A stretch of DNA of 64,000 bases from positions 28,667,001-28,731,000 of the forward strand of contig CANTUQ010000101.1 of the NCBI GenBank assembly GCA_947683425.1, in the 5' to 3' direction. The notes below the pieces were generated by a model. The model did no database searches and was not told the DNA's origin. It saw only the letters and a program-made list of their open reading frames with translations. Positions 46,582 to 58,653 of the stretch are shown one piece after another; the first letter of the stretch is position 1; each line of letters starts with the position of its first letter. The translations under genes were made by a program, and so were the position numbers. Source of the stretch: Excoecaria cochinchinensis (lineage: Eukaryota; Streptophyta; Magnoliopsida; Malpighiales; Euphorbiaceae).

Positions 46582-48407
46582 TGTAAATGAACAAAAAGAA
46601 AAAGAAAAAAAAAAAAAGAGAGCGAGAGAGAGAGAGAAATTTTTATCAAACCCAAAAGCTCAGATTCTGCAAAGATTCACTAAAAAATAAAAATGCGATC
46701 TTGCGCTCATAGATAGACTATACATGATAAAACCCAAAAGCTTAAACAGCTTGATGTTGAGGTGGGTCATGGTATTTTAGATTCAGCTGGCCATTAAAAA
46801 TTTGTAAGCGAGTTAGATTTGCTTTCTCTATATAATTCTATAAATTCCCTTTGTCTGTCTGTCTCTCTCTCTCTCTCCCCCTTGGCTTGAAATTTGATTT
46901 TGAAGATCAAAACGGTAACTGCCAGTGAGCACATGACATTGTTAACGTCTCTCTTTGATTTTGCCTTTTCTCTCTCTTTCACTTTCTCTCACCATCAGTC
47001 CCTGAGTATACAATACGTTCAAATTAATATTAAATTACTGTGGAACTATGCCTACGGCGGACGGATGTGTCAACGATTGTGAGTATACATTTTTGCCCCT
47101 GTAACTTTATTTTCCATTTATCCACGTATTATTTTGTACATTTTTAGCTAATATTTATAAGCTTGACAACCTCAGCTCTACAAATTAAAGTACAAATGTA
47201 TGTATTCATTGGTTCTAATTATTCAAAAATTATTTGTTCACCTGTACTATTTAATGCATAGAACTTGATAAAATGAAGCAGGAGGGTTAGGTTGAAAGTT
47301 GGAGAAATGAATTTAAGTTGGGTTTGAAATTTTGAATTACAATTTTCAACTCAATTTATTAACCAATAGAACCGGGTATGGATCCAGATTTTCCGGGGCT
47401 TAGGTCCGATTTACATGATTTTTAAAACATTTTTACTGTCTAAATTCGGTCTATTGTTCAAATCTATCAACAAATTGAATTTTATATCTGAATTGTTGCT
47501 TATTTTATTTTGATAATAAGGCTCCAATCGTTTAAAAAAAAAAAAAAAAAGAGAAGAAAAAAAAAATTTTGGAGAATTTAATCTTAAAAATGATTCATGC
47601 GGTAAAATCTGATCAAAACATTATAAAGAATACTATATATTTATAATCAGATGATGTACAATACTTAATATTATAACCGAACGTATGCAATAAATTAAAA
47701 ACATAAAATTTGTAAAACTGAACATGAAAATTTTGAAAGTAAAACTTATAGAACTAAACATTTGCGGATAAGTTAACATCACAATACTAGAAACTTTGAT
47801 AATACTTTGAAAAATAAATTTGTATCTAATACAATCTCTTATGCCGTGAAAATTATCAAACTACTATCAAAAATATATATATATATATTATATTTTAATA
47901 ATAAGCTAAAGTGAGATATTTAACACAAATCAAGTAACGAGAGCTATAAAAAATAATTTAATATTATTAACTCTTTTTCAACTTCAAGAACAAAACCGAG
48001 ATAATGTTACATATATTTCAATATAAAATGTATATACAGCATCTAACAAAACATGAAATAATACAATTTCTAAAATTTATCAAAAATAGTATCTAAATAA
48101 ATAAAAAAAAAAATAGTATATATTACATAATCCTCAATTTTCTTATCCACGAACTATACAAATGGCAAACTAATATACGCACAAATTGAAGCAAAGCAAT
48201 GGGTAGATGGTAATTTAGTTCCATGGATTTGAAAGGACATGCAGATTTGGTGATATACCTGATTTTATGCATAAATATATAGTATAATATTCCGAAGAAA
48301 CCCCTTTTCTGCTACCAAATATAATTTTTTTTTTTAAACTGATATAAATTGTTTTTAAGTTTTTACTCAATGCGGTTTAACCTGAATTTCGGTAAAAGTA
48401 AAGAGAA

Positions 48408-48454
<47 letters not shown>

Positions 48455-50054
48455 CGTTGTAAAAAAAGATAATATCAAAACAAATTCAATAATATTTGAT
48501 ATTCATTTTATTTTTATTTTTTTTGGTTTTGCTATAAAATTATTATAATAGCTTACCTTATCAAAACATGTTTATTTTTATTACTTGATTTCTAAAACAG
48601 AAAATTTTATTCCGTTTCTTTAAAGCGAAAAAAATATGTTGCAATAAAGTTAAAATAATTGCCATACACATATATATAGAGTGCAGACAGTTTCAAGAAA
48701 TTTTTGGATTTGTGTAATATGGTAAAAATCTAATATTAAGATGAAATTAGCAAAATCAAGTCTTGGCTATTGGAGACTATTGGGATTTTGGGTTTTTTTT
48801 ATTTTTTATTTTTTATTTTTGTTTGTTCTACAGTTAATTTTGTTTATTTTTAATTTTTTAGTTAGAAATAATTTAATTTTGTTTAATTAGCAACCATTTA
48901 AGTTTATTTTTAATTTAATTTTTAAGTTTTAGTTAGAAATTATTTATTTTTAACTTAATCAAAAATAATTTTACAAGCTAATATATTTTTCACCAAGCAC
49001 AGTAAATAATAATATAGGTTAGCAATACATCATATAATACAACAATCCAAAAATGTCCTTAAAGTTTAAAGTTGGTCAATTTACTCATAAATTATTGTGT
49101 TTAATGTTAATTTTAGGTTTTAGCCATCTGTTATAAATTTCAAGAGAATAATTTTATTAAGAGATATTATATAAGTTCCACTAGTTAACCTGACACTAAA
49201 TTGAAATCTAAATTTATTAATTATAATTTTTAATTAAAATTCATATCTATTTCTAATTAGACCGATTAATCATATTTACCGACTTATATTTAATTTTAAC
49301 TATTAATTTTTTTTTTTATGTTTTTATCCAGTTCTACCGTTGGCTCCATCATCGTGCATCTCTTTTATTGTTAATTTTTCAAAATATTTTTTTTATTTAT
49401 CAATAGTCCAAACTCTAAATTTCATATGATGTTTTGACAATGACATTGTCATAAATTTTGGAAGTAGTTGTTGAATATGTGCAGCCACACACAGATTGGC
49501 TTTCCTTTCCGACCTCTACTTCCAGAAAGTAAAGGTAAGTAACAAGACCCCACCAACGGCTACATTAGACTATCAAACAAAATAAAAATGCCCTCTATTA
49601 ATATATATCTATTCTTTTTTTTATTATTATTTTAGCATTTTAAGTTATACACTTAAAAAAAAAAAAAATTAAAGGCTTTGCTTTATAGCCGTGTAATGGC
49701 AAAAGCGGCGAGCATTGACTTTTAATGGCAGTTTTACTCACTTTTCCAAAGTTTATTCTCTTTATATTTTCGGCATCCCGCCTTTCCAATTCAACCTCAC
49801 AACTTATTATTACAACTATTATTTATAAATTACTATATAAGAAATAACAAATTATATGTATTTTATTTTATCACCCATTTTACTAGGCTAGGATGTTCTT
49901 TTGCATTGCTATTGATGCATTTTGAATTTCCATTCATCAATTTTTAATGGTTTTATAATCTATTTCAACATTTTAACTTTCAAAATATTGAATCTATTTG
50001 TCAATTTTAGAAAATTAAAGTGACTTTTGAATGTTATAAGTAAAACATATATCG
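46582..50054. other. Long intergenic stretch
   Basis: No gene recognised in about 3.5 kb. It contains poly-A, poly-T and TA tracts and an AAT microsatellite, and some degenerate retroelement-like words near 47360-47420. ORFs are short and AT-biased. Confidence 0.4.
48409..48451 (+). repeat. (AAT)n microsatellite
   Basis: About 14 uninterrupted AAT triplets. Likely polymorphic. Confidence 0.9.
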
Positions 50055-50482
50055 TGATAGCATCTCTATCTTTTATCTCAAATCGGTTGAAAAAAAGTTG
50101 AAAACGATTTTTATAAGGTCGTGGATACCTTCTCCTTGCAAAAACTTTTTGGGGCAGTATTCCAGGAACAAAACCGTGAGAGATCAGGAGCAAAGCGGAT
50201 AATATCTGCAGGAGCCAACGCGAGCCGGTGTATTATTTGGTGCTTTCGTTGAGAAATGAGAGGCCAAAGCCCGAAAACGTTTCTTCGGGAGAAAGAATAG
50301 TGATATCATCGCTATCTCCTATCTCACATCAATTGAAAAAAAAGTTAGAAGCGGTGTTTATAAGGCCGTGGACACATTCTCCCTGTAGAAACCTTTTGGG
50401 GCAAAACTTCAGGAACAAAACCGTGAGAGCTCAGTCTCAAAGCAGACAATATCTGTAGGCGCCAACGCGAGCCGATGTATCA
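50055..50482 (+). mobile_element. TRIM (terminal-repeat retrotransposon in miniature)
   Basis: Two direct repeats, 50055-50235 and 50301-50482 (181 and 182 bp, roughly 80% alike), begin TGATA and end TGTATTA/TGTATCA. Directly after the first is TTTGGTGCTTTCGTTGAGA, the same 19 bases as the Tat primer-binding site. Directly before the second is a purine-rich CGGGAGAAAGAATA. Only 65 bp lie between them and nothing is coded. Flanking TATCG and TGTCG match in 4 of 5 bases, as expected for an aged 5-bp target duplication. The element is about 428 bp and needs proteins in trans. Confidence 0.82.
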
Positions 50483-52800
50483 TGTCGCTTATAAACAATG
50501 AGGCTGGTTGTAATTGAAAACACAATGGATTTATTTTCTTTTATTTTTTATGTATTTATTATTAATTTTAATATTATTTCATAATACATTAGTGCGTTTA
50601 AATTTCATGCACTTTAATTTTTTAAATTTAGTGTAATTTGTATTTATTATTGATAAAATTGATAAGTAAATATACTTGATATATTATCGTTAAATTTTAA
50701 ATATTCAAATTCAATTACATGTATATATGTATTAAGCCATTTTTAATTAGATATTTAATACATTATTAGCAAAATTGGATTGATTTACAATCCAACTATT
50801 ACTTTACCTGTCCATTTTTTTATAATTTTTAAAATGAAAAAAAAAATTCTCAATTTTACTTATTTTAATCCTTGAATAAAAGCATTTATAATTTTTGTTT
50901 GGAAAAAAGAAGAGGAAGAAGCAGGGAATGTGGATACTTTCATTGCTTGTGCTAATATTTCCTTTACTTTCTGAAAGGGTTTAGGTCCCAACTTTAACCG
51001 CTTTATGTGTGTTATATAGTTTATGGTCATATACTCTTGGCGGATGAAAAATGTGTAATTAAGAGAAATTTTTTTTATTATGATATTAAAACCTCATCAT
51101 CAATTAATATTAATAATTTATCAATGCGGGGTGCAAGTGAGTGGATAGAAAACTTTTTTGGTTTAAGCGAGATCGTGAGTTCGATCCGTCGTGTATGCAG
51201 TCATTTAAAATTTAAAGTCAAAACTTTGCCTTCCGCAAGAGATCATCCAGCTCGAACGAATTCGATTTTTCGTATATACAGCTATTTAAAATTTAAGATC
51301 AGAGTTTTGCCTCCAGCAATAGACCTTTTCTATTCGAACAAGAATAAATCTGAATATGCTACGGATTTAAAAGTGCTTCTTATAATGATAAATAACTGTA
51401 TAAATTATGATCCATTTAGAATACTGCCTGGTGATAATAAAAAAAATATTAATAATCTACCATTAATAGAAATTAGATGACCAATTTTTATGTTCGATAA
51501 TTTAGTGGTTGGACATAAACCAAAAACCACAAGAATAAATTTGTTAATTTAATTAGGGAATTTTTTCAACATGCATAGGCCTTAATGATGAAAAGGATAT
51601 GACTCCTTAGTCCTTACTAAAAAAAGGGAGCCAGATTATTGTATTAAGAATATATTTTATTCAGTAGACTATTTTGATTACAAACTGTCATACATATAAG
51701 ATAATGATTAATAATTTCTGAATAATGAACCATAAGTCCAATATATATATATATATATATCTTAAACATTCCTTATGTTACATAATACTTGATATTTAAA
51801 AAAAAAAATCATATTTCATTTTATATATTATTTTTAAACGTTTAATATAATATTAATTTTCTTTTTCCAATTTTTAATATACTATTAATTTTATATTCTA
51901 TTTTCAATATTATTCAATTAATTAAATTTAAGTTATAATTTTTAGAGTAATAAAAATAAGGATAATTTAATTATTATTCACTATATTTAATCATAAATTT
52001 AAGTTTAATTAATATTTTTTAATTCTAATGAAAAAAAAAAGACATATAAAATGAAATTGAAGATAACCTATATTTTAAAAATAACTTTCAAGGCAAAACG
52101 TTTAAATTCAAACACATATATTTCAGGATATAATATCAAGCGAAAATAATTTATTTTGATGTCCTCAAGACAATTTTCTAGCAGTAAATTTAATCCTATA
52201 TGTTGAAATGTCTCAAACTCAAAACTATACTCTCTTCTCTTTTTTTTTTAAAAAAAAAATTATGGTTTAATTTAGCTCAAGGTGAGGTTGCTTATATTTT
52301 CAAAATCTTATAAAAAAAAAAAGTCAACTTTCTGAATTCTTAAAAATAGAAAAAAAAAATGACAATTTAGAAGTGAGATTAAATAGTGTCTCTTTCTGTT
52401 GTAGAAAATTTCAAATCAAATAATTAAACAGAACAAAAAGATTTAATAATTATGGTAAATCTAACTTTAAAATGTTAAGTCATTTTAAAATAATGGTAAA
52501 CTTACAATTAGCAAATCCGATTCTCTAGATCCATCACAAAATTTTGCATTTCTCCCTTAAGTATAGATACTTAAGCGGTGAAAGTTCAAATTAATGGAGT
52601 TAATAAATTTTAAATACCGACTAGTTTACAACAAGGAAAAAAGTATATAATAAGAAACCTTTATTAATAATATTAAACTACAATCACTTAAATTACTAAG
52701 GTAATTGAAGAAAATGAGTGAATTTGATAATTAAACTAACATTTTTCTTTGAGACGGATAATTATCCATCTTGCAATTTCATTGTCGCCGATGTCGATTG
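50483..52800. other. Intergenic, AT-rich
   Basis: No protein gene supported. It holds the SINE-like repeat at 51129-51350, a TA microsatellite near 51739-51760, and possible MITE remnants near 51830-52070 (AATTCTAATGAAAAAA words also seen near 56750 and 59600). Confidence 0.4.
51129..51350 (+). repeat. SINE-like dimeric repeat
   Basis: It starts GGGTGCAAGTGAGTGG (A-box-like). GAGTTCGATCC near 51177 fits a Pol III B box. Two direct ~85-bp halves follow, each with CATTTAAAATTTAA or CTATTTAAAATTTAA and then TTTTGCCTYC-GCAA. A 157-codon ORF that crosses this area (51007-51480) is explained by the repeat and is not called as a gene. Confidence 0.45.
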
Positions 52801-52943
52801 AGAGAGAGAGATTTAGAAAGCAGAGAGAGGGAGAGCTCTTCGAGAGTCTGCTTTAAGAGAGAGAGAGAGCGAGCTCTTTGAGAGCCTGCTTCGATGGATC
52901 GAGAGAGAGAGAGAGAAATTGCGTACATTAGGTAGAGAGAGAG
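52801..52943 (+). repeat. GA-rich tract with a 38-bp duplication
   Basis: Purine-rich (GA)n interrupted by two copies of GAGCTCTTCGAGAGTCTGCTT (one with changes) at 52833 and 52871. It could be a GAGA-type regulatory tract or a microsatellite; no adjacent gene was found. Confidence 0.6.
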
Positions 52944-53965
52944 TTAAAAAATCTTGTAGTGGTAAATTGGCAGTGCAAAGAGGAATTCCAATAATTGAAA
53001 GGTCCAGTAATTTTTAATGGTCAGCTTTTGATAAATCTAAATTGGAGTACAAAATAGAATATGATGAGTTTTTAATGGCCAACTTTCTTAAATACTCACC
53101 TTTTATTCAAATTAAATTATCATATAAGCATTTAATACATAATTTATAAAAAGCAAGTAAATAAATTAAATTAGAAGATATATTAAATTTATTATATTTA
53201 TAACCACAGTTAGTAAATATTCTATTTTTATTGTTACAATGGTTATTATATTTGTAACTTAAATATTATGTTAAATTATACTTAGTTTCTAATTTTTATT
53301 TATAAGTGCCTTGAATATTTTAATTTTTTTTATAAATGTATTTTATAATTATATTGGTTAACCGGTTCGAAAATTTAAAACCAATAATAACGGACTAGTA
53401 AATAGTTAGTAATTTTCAAAAATCGATATTTATTTAACTTTTTTTTTTCTTGTGAACCGATTAATTGGTCTATAATCACCTGAGTAGTGTCGTCCATATT
53501 ATATGCCATGACAGATATGAGGGTCAATTTGGATTTTTATTAAGATGGAAGTTATTTGTGGCGTAATTCTACTTCTTTTTTTTTTTTAATTAGTTTGCAT
53601 GAGATATGACGATAGTTTTTTTCCTGCAAATTATTAATTTGTAATAATTATGCTATTTTATTCTTTCGAAGAAAAAAAAAACTACCATGATTAAATGACC
53701 GTTATGTTGATATACAAGTCAAAGGCTAAAAGAGACCTAATATTTGAACAAAGTGTGAATTGATTTAGGAGCACATGATACAAGTAAAAATGGGTGAATT
53801 GATGGCTTATGTCATTTTGCCAATTAGGGCTTTTGGACCACTTTGTAGCCTAATCTGTTTTAGTTATGGGCCTGTTTTTGTTTTGCTTTTGTACATTCAA
53901 ACTTAATTATTCCTTTTTGTTTCGATTCCATTTACTAACGAATAGTACAGAGACAGCGAATCCGA

Positions 53966-54445
53966 GGTAGACTCGAGCAAATTTCGATTTAAATCGAAAT
54001 AAATCGATCAATTTTTTTTAATTTAATTTAGTTTTTTTGATTCTTATTCAATTTCAAAAATATATCAAATTCGGTTCGATTTTAAAAGGCAAAAATCGAA
54101 TCAACCAAATAATTATTAATATATGTTACTTTTTTAATTTTTACAAAAATAAATTTTATTTTTGTATTTTTTAATTTAATTTAAGGGACTTAAACTCAAA
54201 TTAAATATATGTATATTTTTTTAATTTGAATATTTTTATTTTAGTTCTATAATTTGCAATTTTGTATAATTTTTAGATAATTTTTTAATTATAATTTTAA
54301 AATTTTGATTTTATTAATTAACCGAACCGACAAAAAATATCGGTTCGATTGTTATATGATTCGATTCGATTTGTTCAAATTTTAATAAATCGATTTCAGT
54401 TATTTTGGTTCGATTATTAAACCGAACCGAACGTTTCTCACCTCT
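53966..54445. mobile_element. hAT-like MITE with AACCGA ends
   Basis: A 480-bp palindrome-like element rich in AATCGA and AACCGAACCGA motifs. Ends GGTAGACTCGAGC and, inverted, AGAGGTGAGAAAC. It is flanked by AATCCGA on both sides (53959-53965 and 54446-54452), a 7-bp match consistent with an aged 8-bp hAT duplication. No ORF. Confidence 0.65.
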
Positions 54446-54599
54446 AATCCGAAGTGTCTAGCTAAATCACTCCAATCTATTCGTTAGTTCTCGAGCAGGC
54501 GGCACCGTTTATCCACATTAACGCCATCTCACTTTTTTTTTTTTTTATTTCCACTGGAGGCAAAATTTTACTTCAGAAACACAATATTAAATTACAGAT

Positions 54600-55233
54600 T
54601 AAATAAAAAAACTGAATTTTTGATTAATCAAAAAATCGGTCTAAAATTAAATCGATTTTAAATTAATTAAATCAATAATTTAGGATTGCCACTTTTACTT
54701 TTAAAAACGGATGGTTAATAGTTAATAAATGGTTAACTGATTTATATATATTTTATATTTTAATTTTTATACTTCAATTTTTTTAATATTTTTATATATC
54801 ATAAATATTATAATATATGACATTTTAAAATATTATTATAATATATATTTTTAGTAAATAAATATTGAAAATATCTTTTTTTTTTTACAATTAGCTATTC
54901 ATTACATGTTTTTAATGGACATTCTATTGTTATTTTCATATTAAATATATTCAATTCTTATAATTAATTTTGAATTTGTTGTTTTTTTATTTTTTTAATG
55001 AATATTATATTTGACTTTTATTTTCCATTTTTGTAGCATTTTTAACCATTAAAAACAACCTTATAATTTTTATAATTTATTAAATTTATGCATTAAATAT
55101 TTTTAATGGTTAACCAACGAACAAATCTGAAAAAATTTGTTAAAAATTGAAACCGATATAAAAGTTAACTGAAATTAATGAATTAATTAATAAAATTGTT
55201 AATAAACCGATTAACTGATCTGTACTCACCTCT
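54600..55233. mobile_element. Degenerate hAT-like MITE remnants
   Basis: AATCGGTC/AACCGATTAAC motifs occur at both ends of this stretch, and it closes with TACTCACCTCTAATT as the previous element does. The left end is not defined. A further remnant with AACCGGTTCGA is at about 53345-53490. Confidence 0.4.
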
Positions 55234-56011
55234 AATTAAAATGCCAAAAAATATAGCATCCAAGATACGAGATGAAATAATAAGAGTTTTTTTTCTTTAA
55301 TAAAAAATTTTCTATTCGAATAATATATATATATTTAAATATTTAAAAGGAATTTGTTATAATAAAATTTTAAAATTCTTTCAAAATAAATTAATTTAGA
55401 AAAATATTATTTCCTAGATCGTATGCATGAGTTCAGTTATTTATCAAGTTAATGGCATATAGGCTATAGCCATATAAAGTCAAAAAAAAAAATAGACAAC
55501 ATTTACTTAATAACCATTTATACAATAGAAAAATTAAAAATTTATATTTGGAAAAAAAAAATAAATGTTAAGTATTTTTTTATATAAAAAATTTAATTTG
55601 AATAAAAATATTTTTTAAAGTAAATATATAAGGATTATAATGAAATTCTGTATGATTTTGAAGGGGCATCTAACTCAACTCCCACACTTATATAATAAAA
55701 ATTATTTCGCAATGTATTAATTTGATTCATGAGATCAATTTAGGCATGCAAAAAAGCTATTAGGATCACCCCTCCAAAACTTATAGGGTAATATTTCCTT
55801 TTTATTTTTTTATCAATAGACATTATCAACTCTATCGGATGTCCCCGTACGGACCATTATCAATTTATAATATATTATTTCACATGTATCATTTTCTATT
55901 TTAAAGAACAATGATTACATTTAACTTTGGAATAAACATATCCACATTTTAACTAATTCTTTTAACATTTCAACTACTTTTTTTTTATTGGAGAAAAGAA
56001 AAAGTAGGGTC

Positions 56012-56504
56012 CAGGGATGAGCAAAATTCGCGCAAAACCGAAAAATTGAACTAAATTGACCAATTTTTTTTAACTCGGTTCGGTTTTGTAATTGTACGTA
56101 AATCGGTAAATTCGGCTCGGTTCGATTTTGAAATGCAAAAATCGAACCGACCGAAATTTTAATATTATATATTATTTTATCTAATTTTTACATAAAAAAT
56201 TTATTTTTGTATTTTTTGGTCAATCTAAGTGGCTTGAACATAAATTATATATGTATATTTTTCAATTTGTATGTTTTTATTTTACTTTTATAATTTGCAA
56301 TTTTATATAATTTTTAGATAATTTTTTTTAATTATAATTTTGGATTTTTGTTTTTATTAGTTAACCAAACCAAACCGACCAAAAATTTCCGTTCAGGTTT
56401 AATTCGATTTTCATATAATTTCGATTCGGTTTGTATAAATTCTAATATTTCAGTTTTCAATTTTTTTTGTTCTATTATTAAACCGAACCGACCGTTGCTC
56501 AACT
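56012..56504. mobile_element. hAT-like MITE
   Basis: The left end is CAGGGATGAGCAAAATTCG. The right end inverted is TAGTTGAGCAACGGTCGG. Subterminal AAATCGAACCGACCG on the left half mirrors AAACCGAACCGACCG on the right. AGTAG lies on both sides (56003 and 56505), a partial target duplication. Confidence 0.55.
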
Positions 56505-57005
56505 AGTAGAACTATTTTCAAGATTATATTATATTAATATTACACTTTTTGTTCCACTGTATGTAACGTTTTTCAATAAAATTCAAGTGTTATTTATCTA
56601 ATATTTTTAGATTTCAAATAAAATTTAATTTTTTCAGTAGAAATTAATTTGTTTAAAACTAATTAAATTTAAGTTTATTCTAAATTTTAGTTTTAATTAT
56701 TCAATTTTATTTTAAATTTAAACTTAATTAATAACTCATTAATTGTAGTAAAAATAATTAAAAAGTCACATATAATAGAATAAAAGAAATAATATTTATC
56801 GCATAAATATTTTTTAAGACACATTTAGATTAATTTTACTTTGATAAATGTAAATAAATTTATGATTATTTTATTTTATTTTTATGAATTTGATCCTTTT
56901 ATATCGAAAAGAATGCATTAAAATTTATGCATTTACATCTAAAAGAAAATCACTTTTGTAATTTTTTTTTTAAAATATTAATATATTAGCAAATGGATGT
57001 AATAT

Positions 57006-57452
57006 GTATTTTTACCCCTATCGTTTGTTAAAATGGACAAATTTATCCTCAACGTTTATTTTGGGGCAAAATTAACCCTAACGTTTGTAAAATATGAGAT
57101 TTTTGTTCCTGTCGTTAGCGGTCAACTAACATATTAACAATCAAAGTTACCGGTAATTGACGTTAGGGGCAAAAATCTCTCATTTTACAAACTTAGGGGC
57201 AAATTTACACATTTGAAAAAATATTAGGGGCAAAAATGCACTTTTGGCATTCAAACGTTTTATTCACGTGTCCAATTGTTGTATGACACGTGTCTAATTA
57301 GCGGTCAACTAACGTATCAACGGTTAAAATTAACGGCAATTGACGGTATGGGTAAAAATCTTTCATTTTATAAACGTTAAGAATAAATTTACTACAAAAT
57401 AAACGTTAGGTACAAATTTGTCCATTTTGACAAACGAATAGTTAAAAAATGC
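57006..57452. mobile_element. Long-TIR MITE upstream of GC1
   Basis: Inverted arms: CGTTTGTTAAAATGGACAAA on the left pairs with the inverse of the right end (CGTTTGTCAAAATGGACAAA), continuing for about 160 bp. The right-arm unit (GCGGTCAACTAAC ... GGGGCAAAAATGCAC) is present twice, at about 57115 and 57298, so one arm is duplicated. The spacer carries two CACGTGTC G-box-like words (57266 and 57287). Confidence 0.65.
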
Positions 57453-57652
57453 ACGTTTGCCCAAAAATAAATTTCATTCTTGTATTAGTTTGCGAAAGAT
57501 AGTTATCCGAAAACATTAGGTATGCATCTTCCAACAGATAGGGCCGAAGCCCAAATAATATTTTATTTATTAACCACCGCAAACCCGCCACTTGACGGGA
57601 ATTTAGTCGCAATCAAAGCTTCCTTTAAGGCTCTAACAGTCTTCTACCACCA

Positions 57653-57659
57653 TATATAA
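57653..57659 (+). promoter_or_regulatory. TATA box of the GC1-like gene
   Basis: TATATAA, followed by a CT-rich leader. A non-coding first exon probably ends at 57870 (AAATAG|GTAACC) and is spliced to the exon that starts at 58621 (after TTTTAGCAG). Confidence 0.5.
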
Positions 57660-58653
57660 CGCCACCAACTCTTCAATTATTGGTTTTTCTTTTTCAAACG
57701 GAACCCAGAATTTTCTACCTTTTTTTTTATTTTATATTTTTCAATCTTCTTGAGAAGAAAACAAGAAGCACGGCGATCGACAGCTGAATTTTCTCAAACA
57801 TTCTCTTTTTCCTCGAAAGGTTCTTCCTTTACTCTCTTTTTCTGTTCCTTTTTTTCCCCTTTTCAAATAGGTAACCGCATCCTTCAGAAATGGATATGTT
57901 TATGTATTTTTTTTTTTTTCAAGAACTGCTCTTTTGTATATTATGCTGATGAAAGTTTCTTTTCTTTTCTTTTAACATGATATATGTTGGTTTTCTTTTA
58001 TAGAATTTGTTTGATTTGTTTGTCCTCATTGGCATTTTGATGGTTAAGTTTAGTGGAATTAGTCAAATGTAAATGTAACTTGTCTTTTATTTATTATTGA
58101 TTTTCTTTTTGTTCTTTTGGATTTTGTAGTTGATTAAATTTGGAGCTGGACCTCCTATATCAATCCGTTGACCTTTTTGCTTTCTCCGTTGTAAATATGA
58201 AACTGTTTTGACTTCATAGCCATGTCAGAAAGAAATGAATGTGTGCATTGATTTTAGTTTCAAATTATGAAAATTTTATATCTTTATGCAAACCCTTTTC
58301 GTAATAAATCTGAAAAAGTGTCAAAAAGACCAATTTGATGCAATTAAGAAAGTTCTAGTACTAATTCTTACAGACCTTCAAATAAGCCTTGTCATTTGTT
58401 GAGACCTTTACCACATATTTGAATGTGCAGTTCAGTGATGTTTATAGAATCCAGATCACTAGGAATCTTCAATTTACTTTTTTGTTCCCACAGAAATTTT
58501 ATCTCGTGTGTGCAACAGGTTGGAAACTTTGTGTTCCTGAAGCACTTTTGGAGGGCTGCAAAAGAACATTGAGAGATCATACCTGATTAGCAGATTGAAG
58601 GAATGTTTGAGTTTTAGCAGTGTTGTGAAGTTCCACTTTTAATTTGGTTGCTG

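Noticed and set aside
51007..51480. 157-codon plus-strand ORF
   Set aside because: It crosses a SINE-like direct repeat, has biased AT-rich composition and no recognisable domain or start context.
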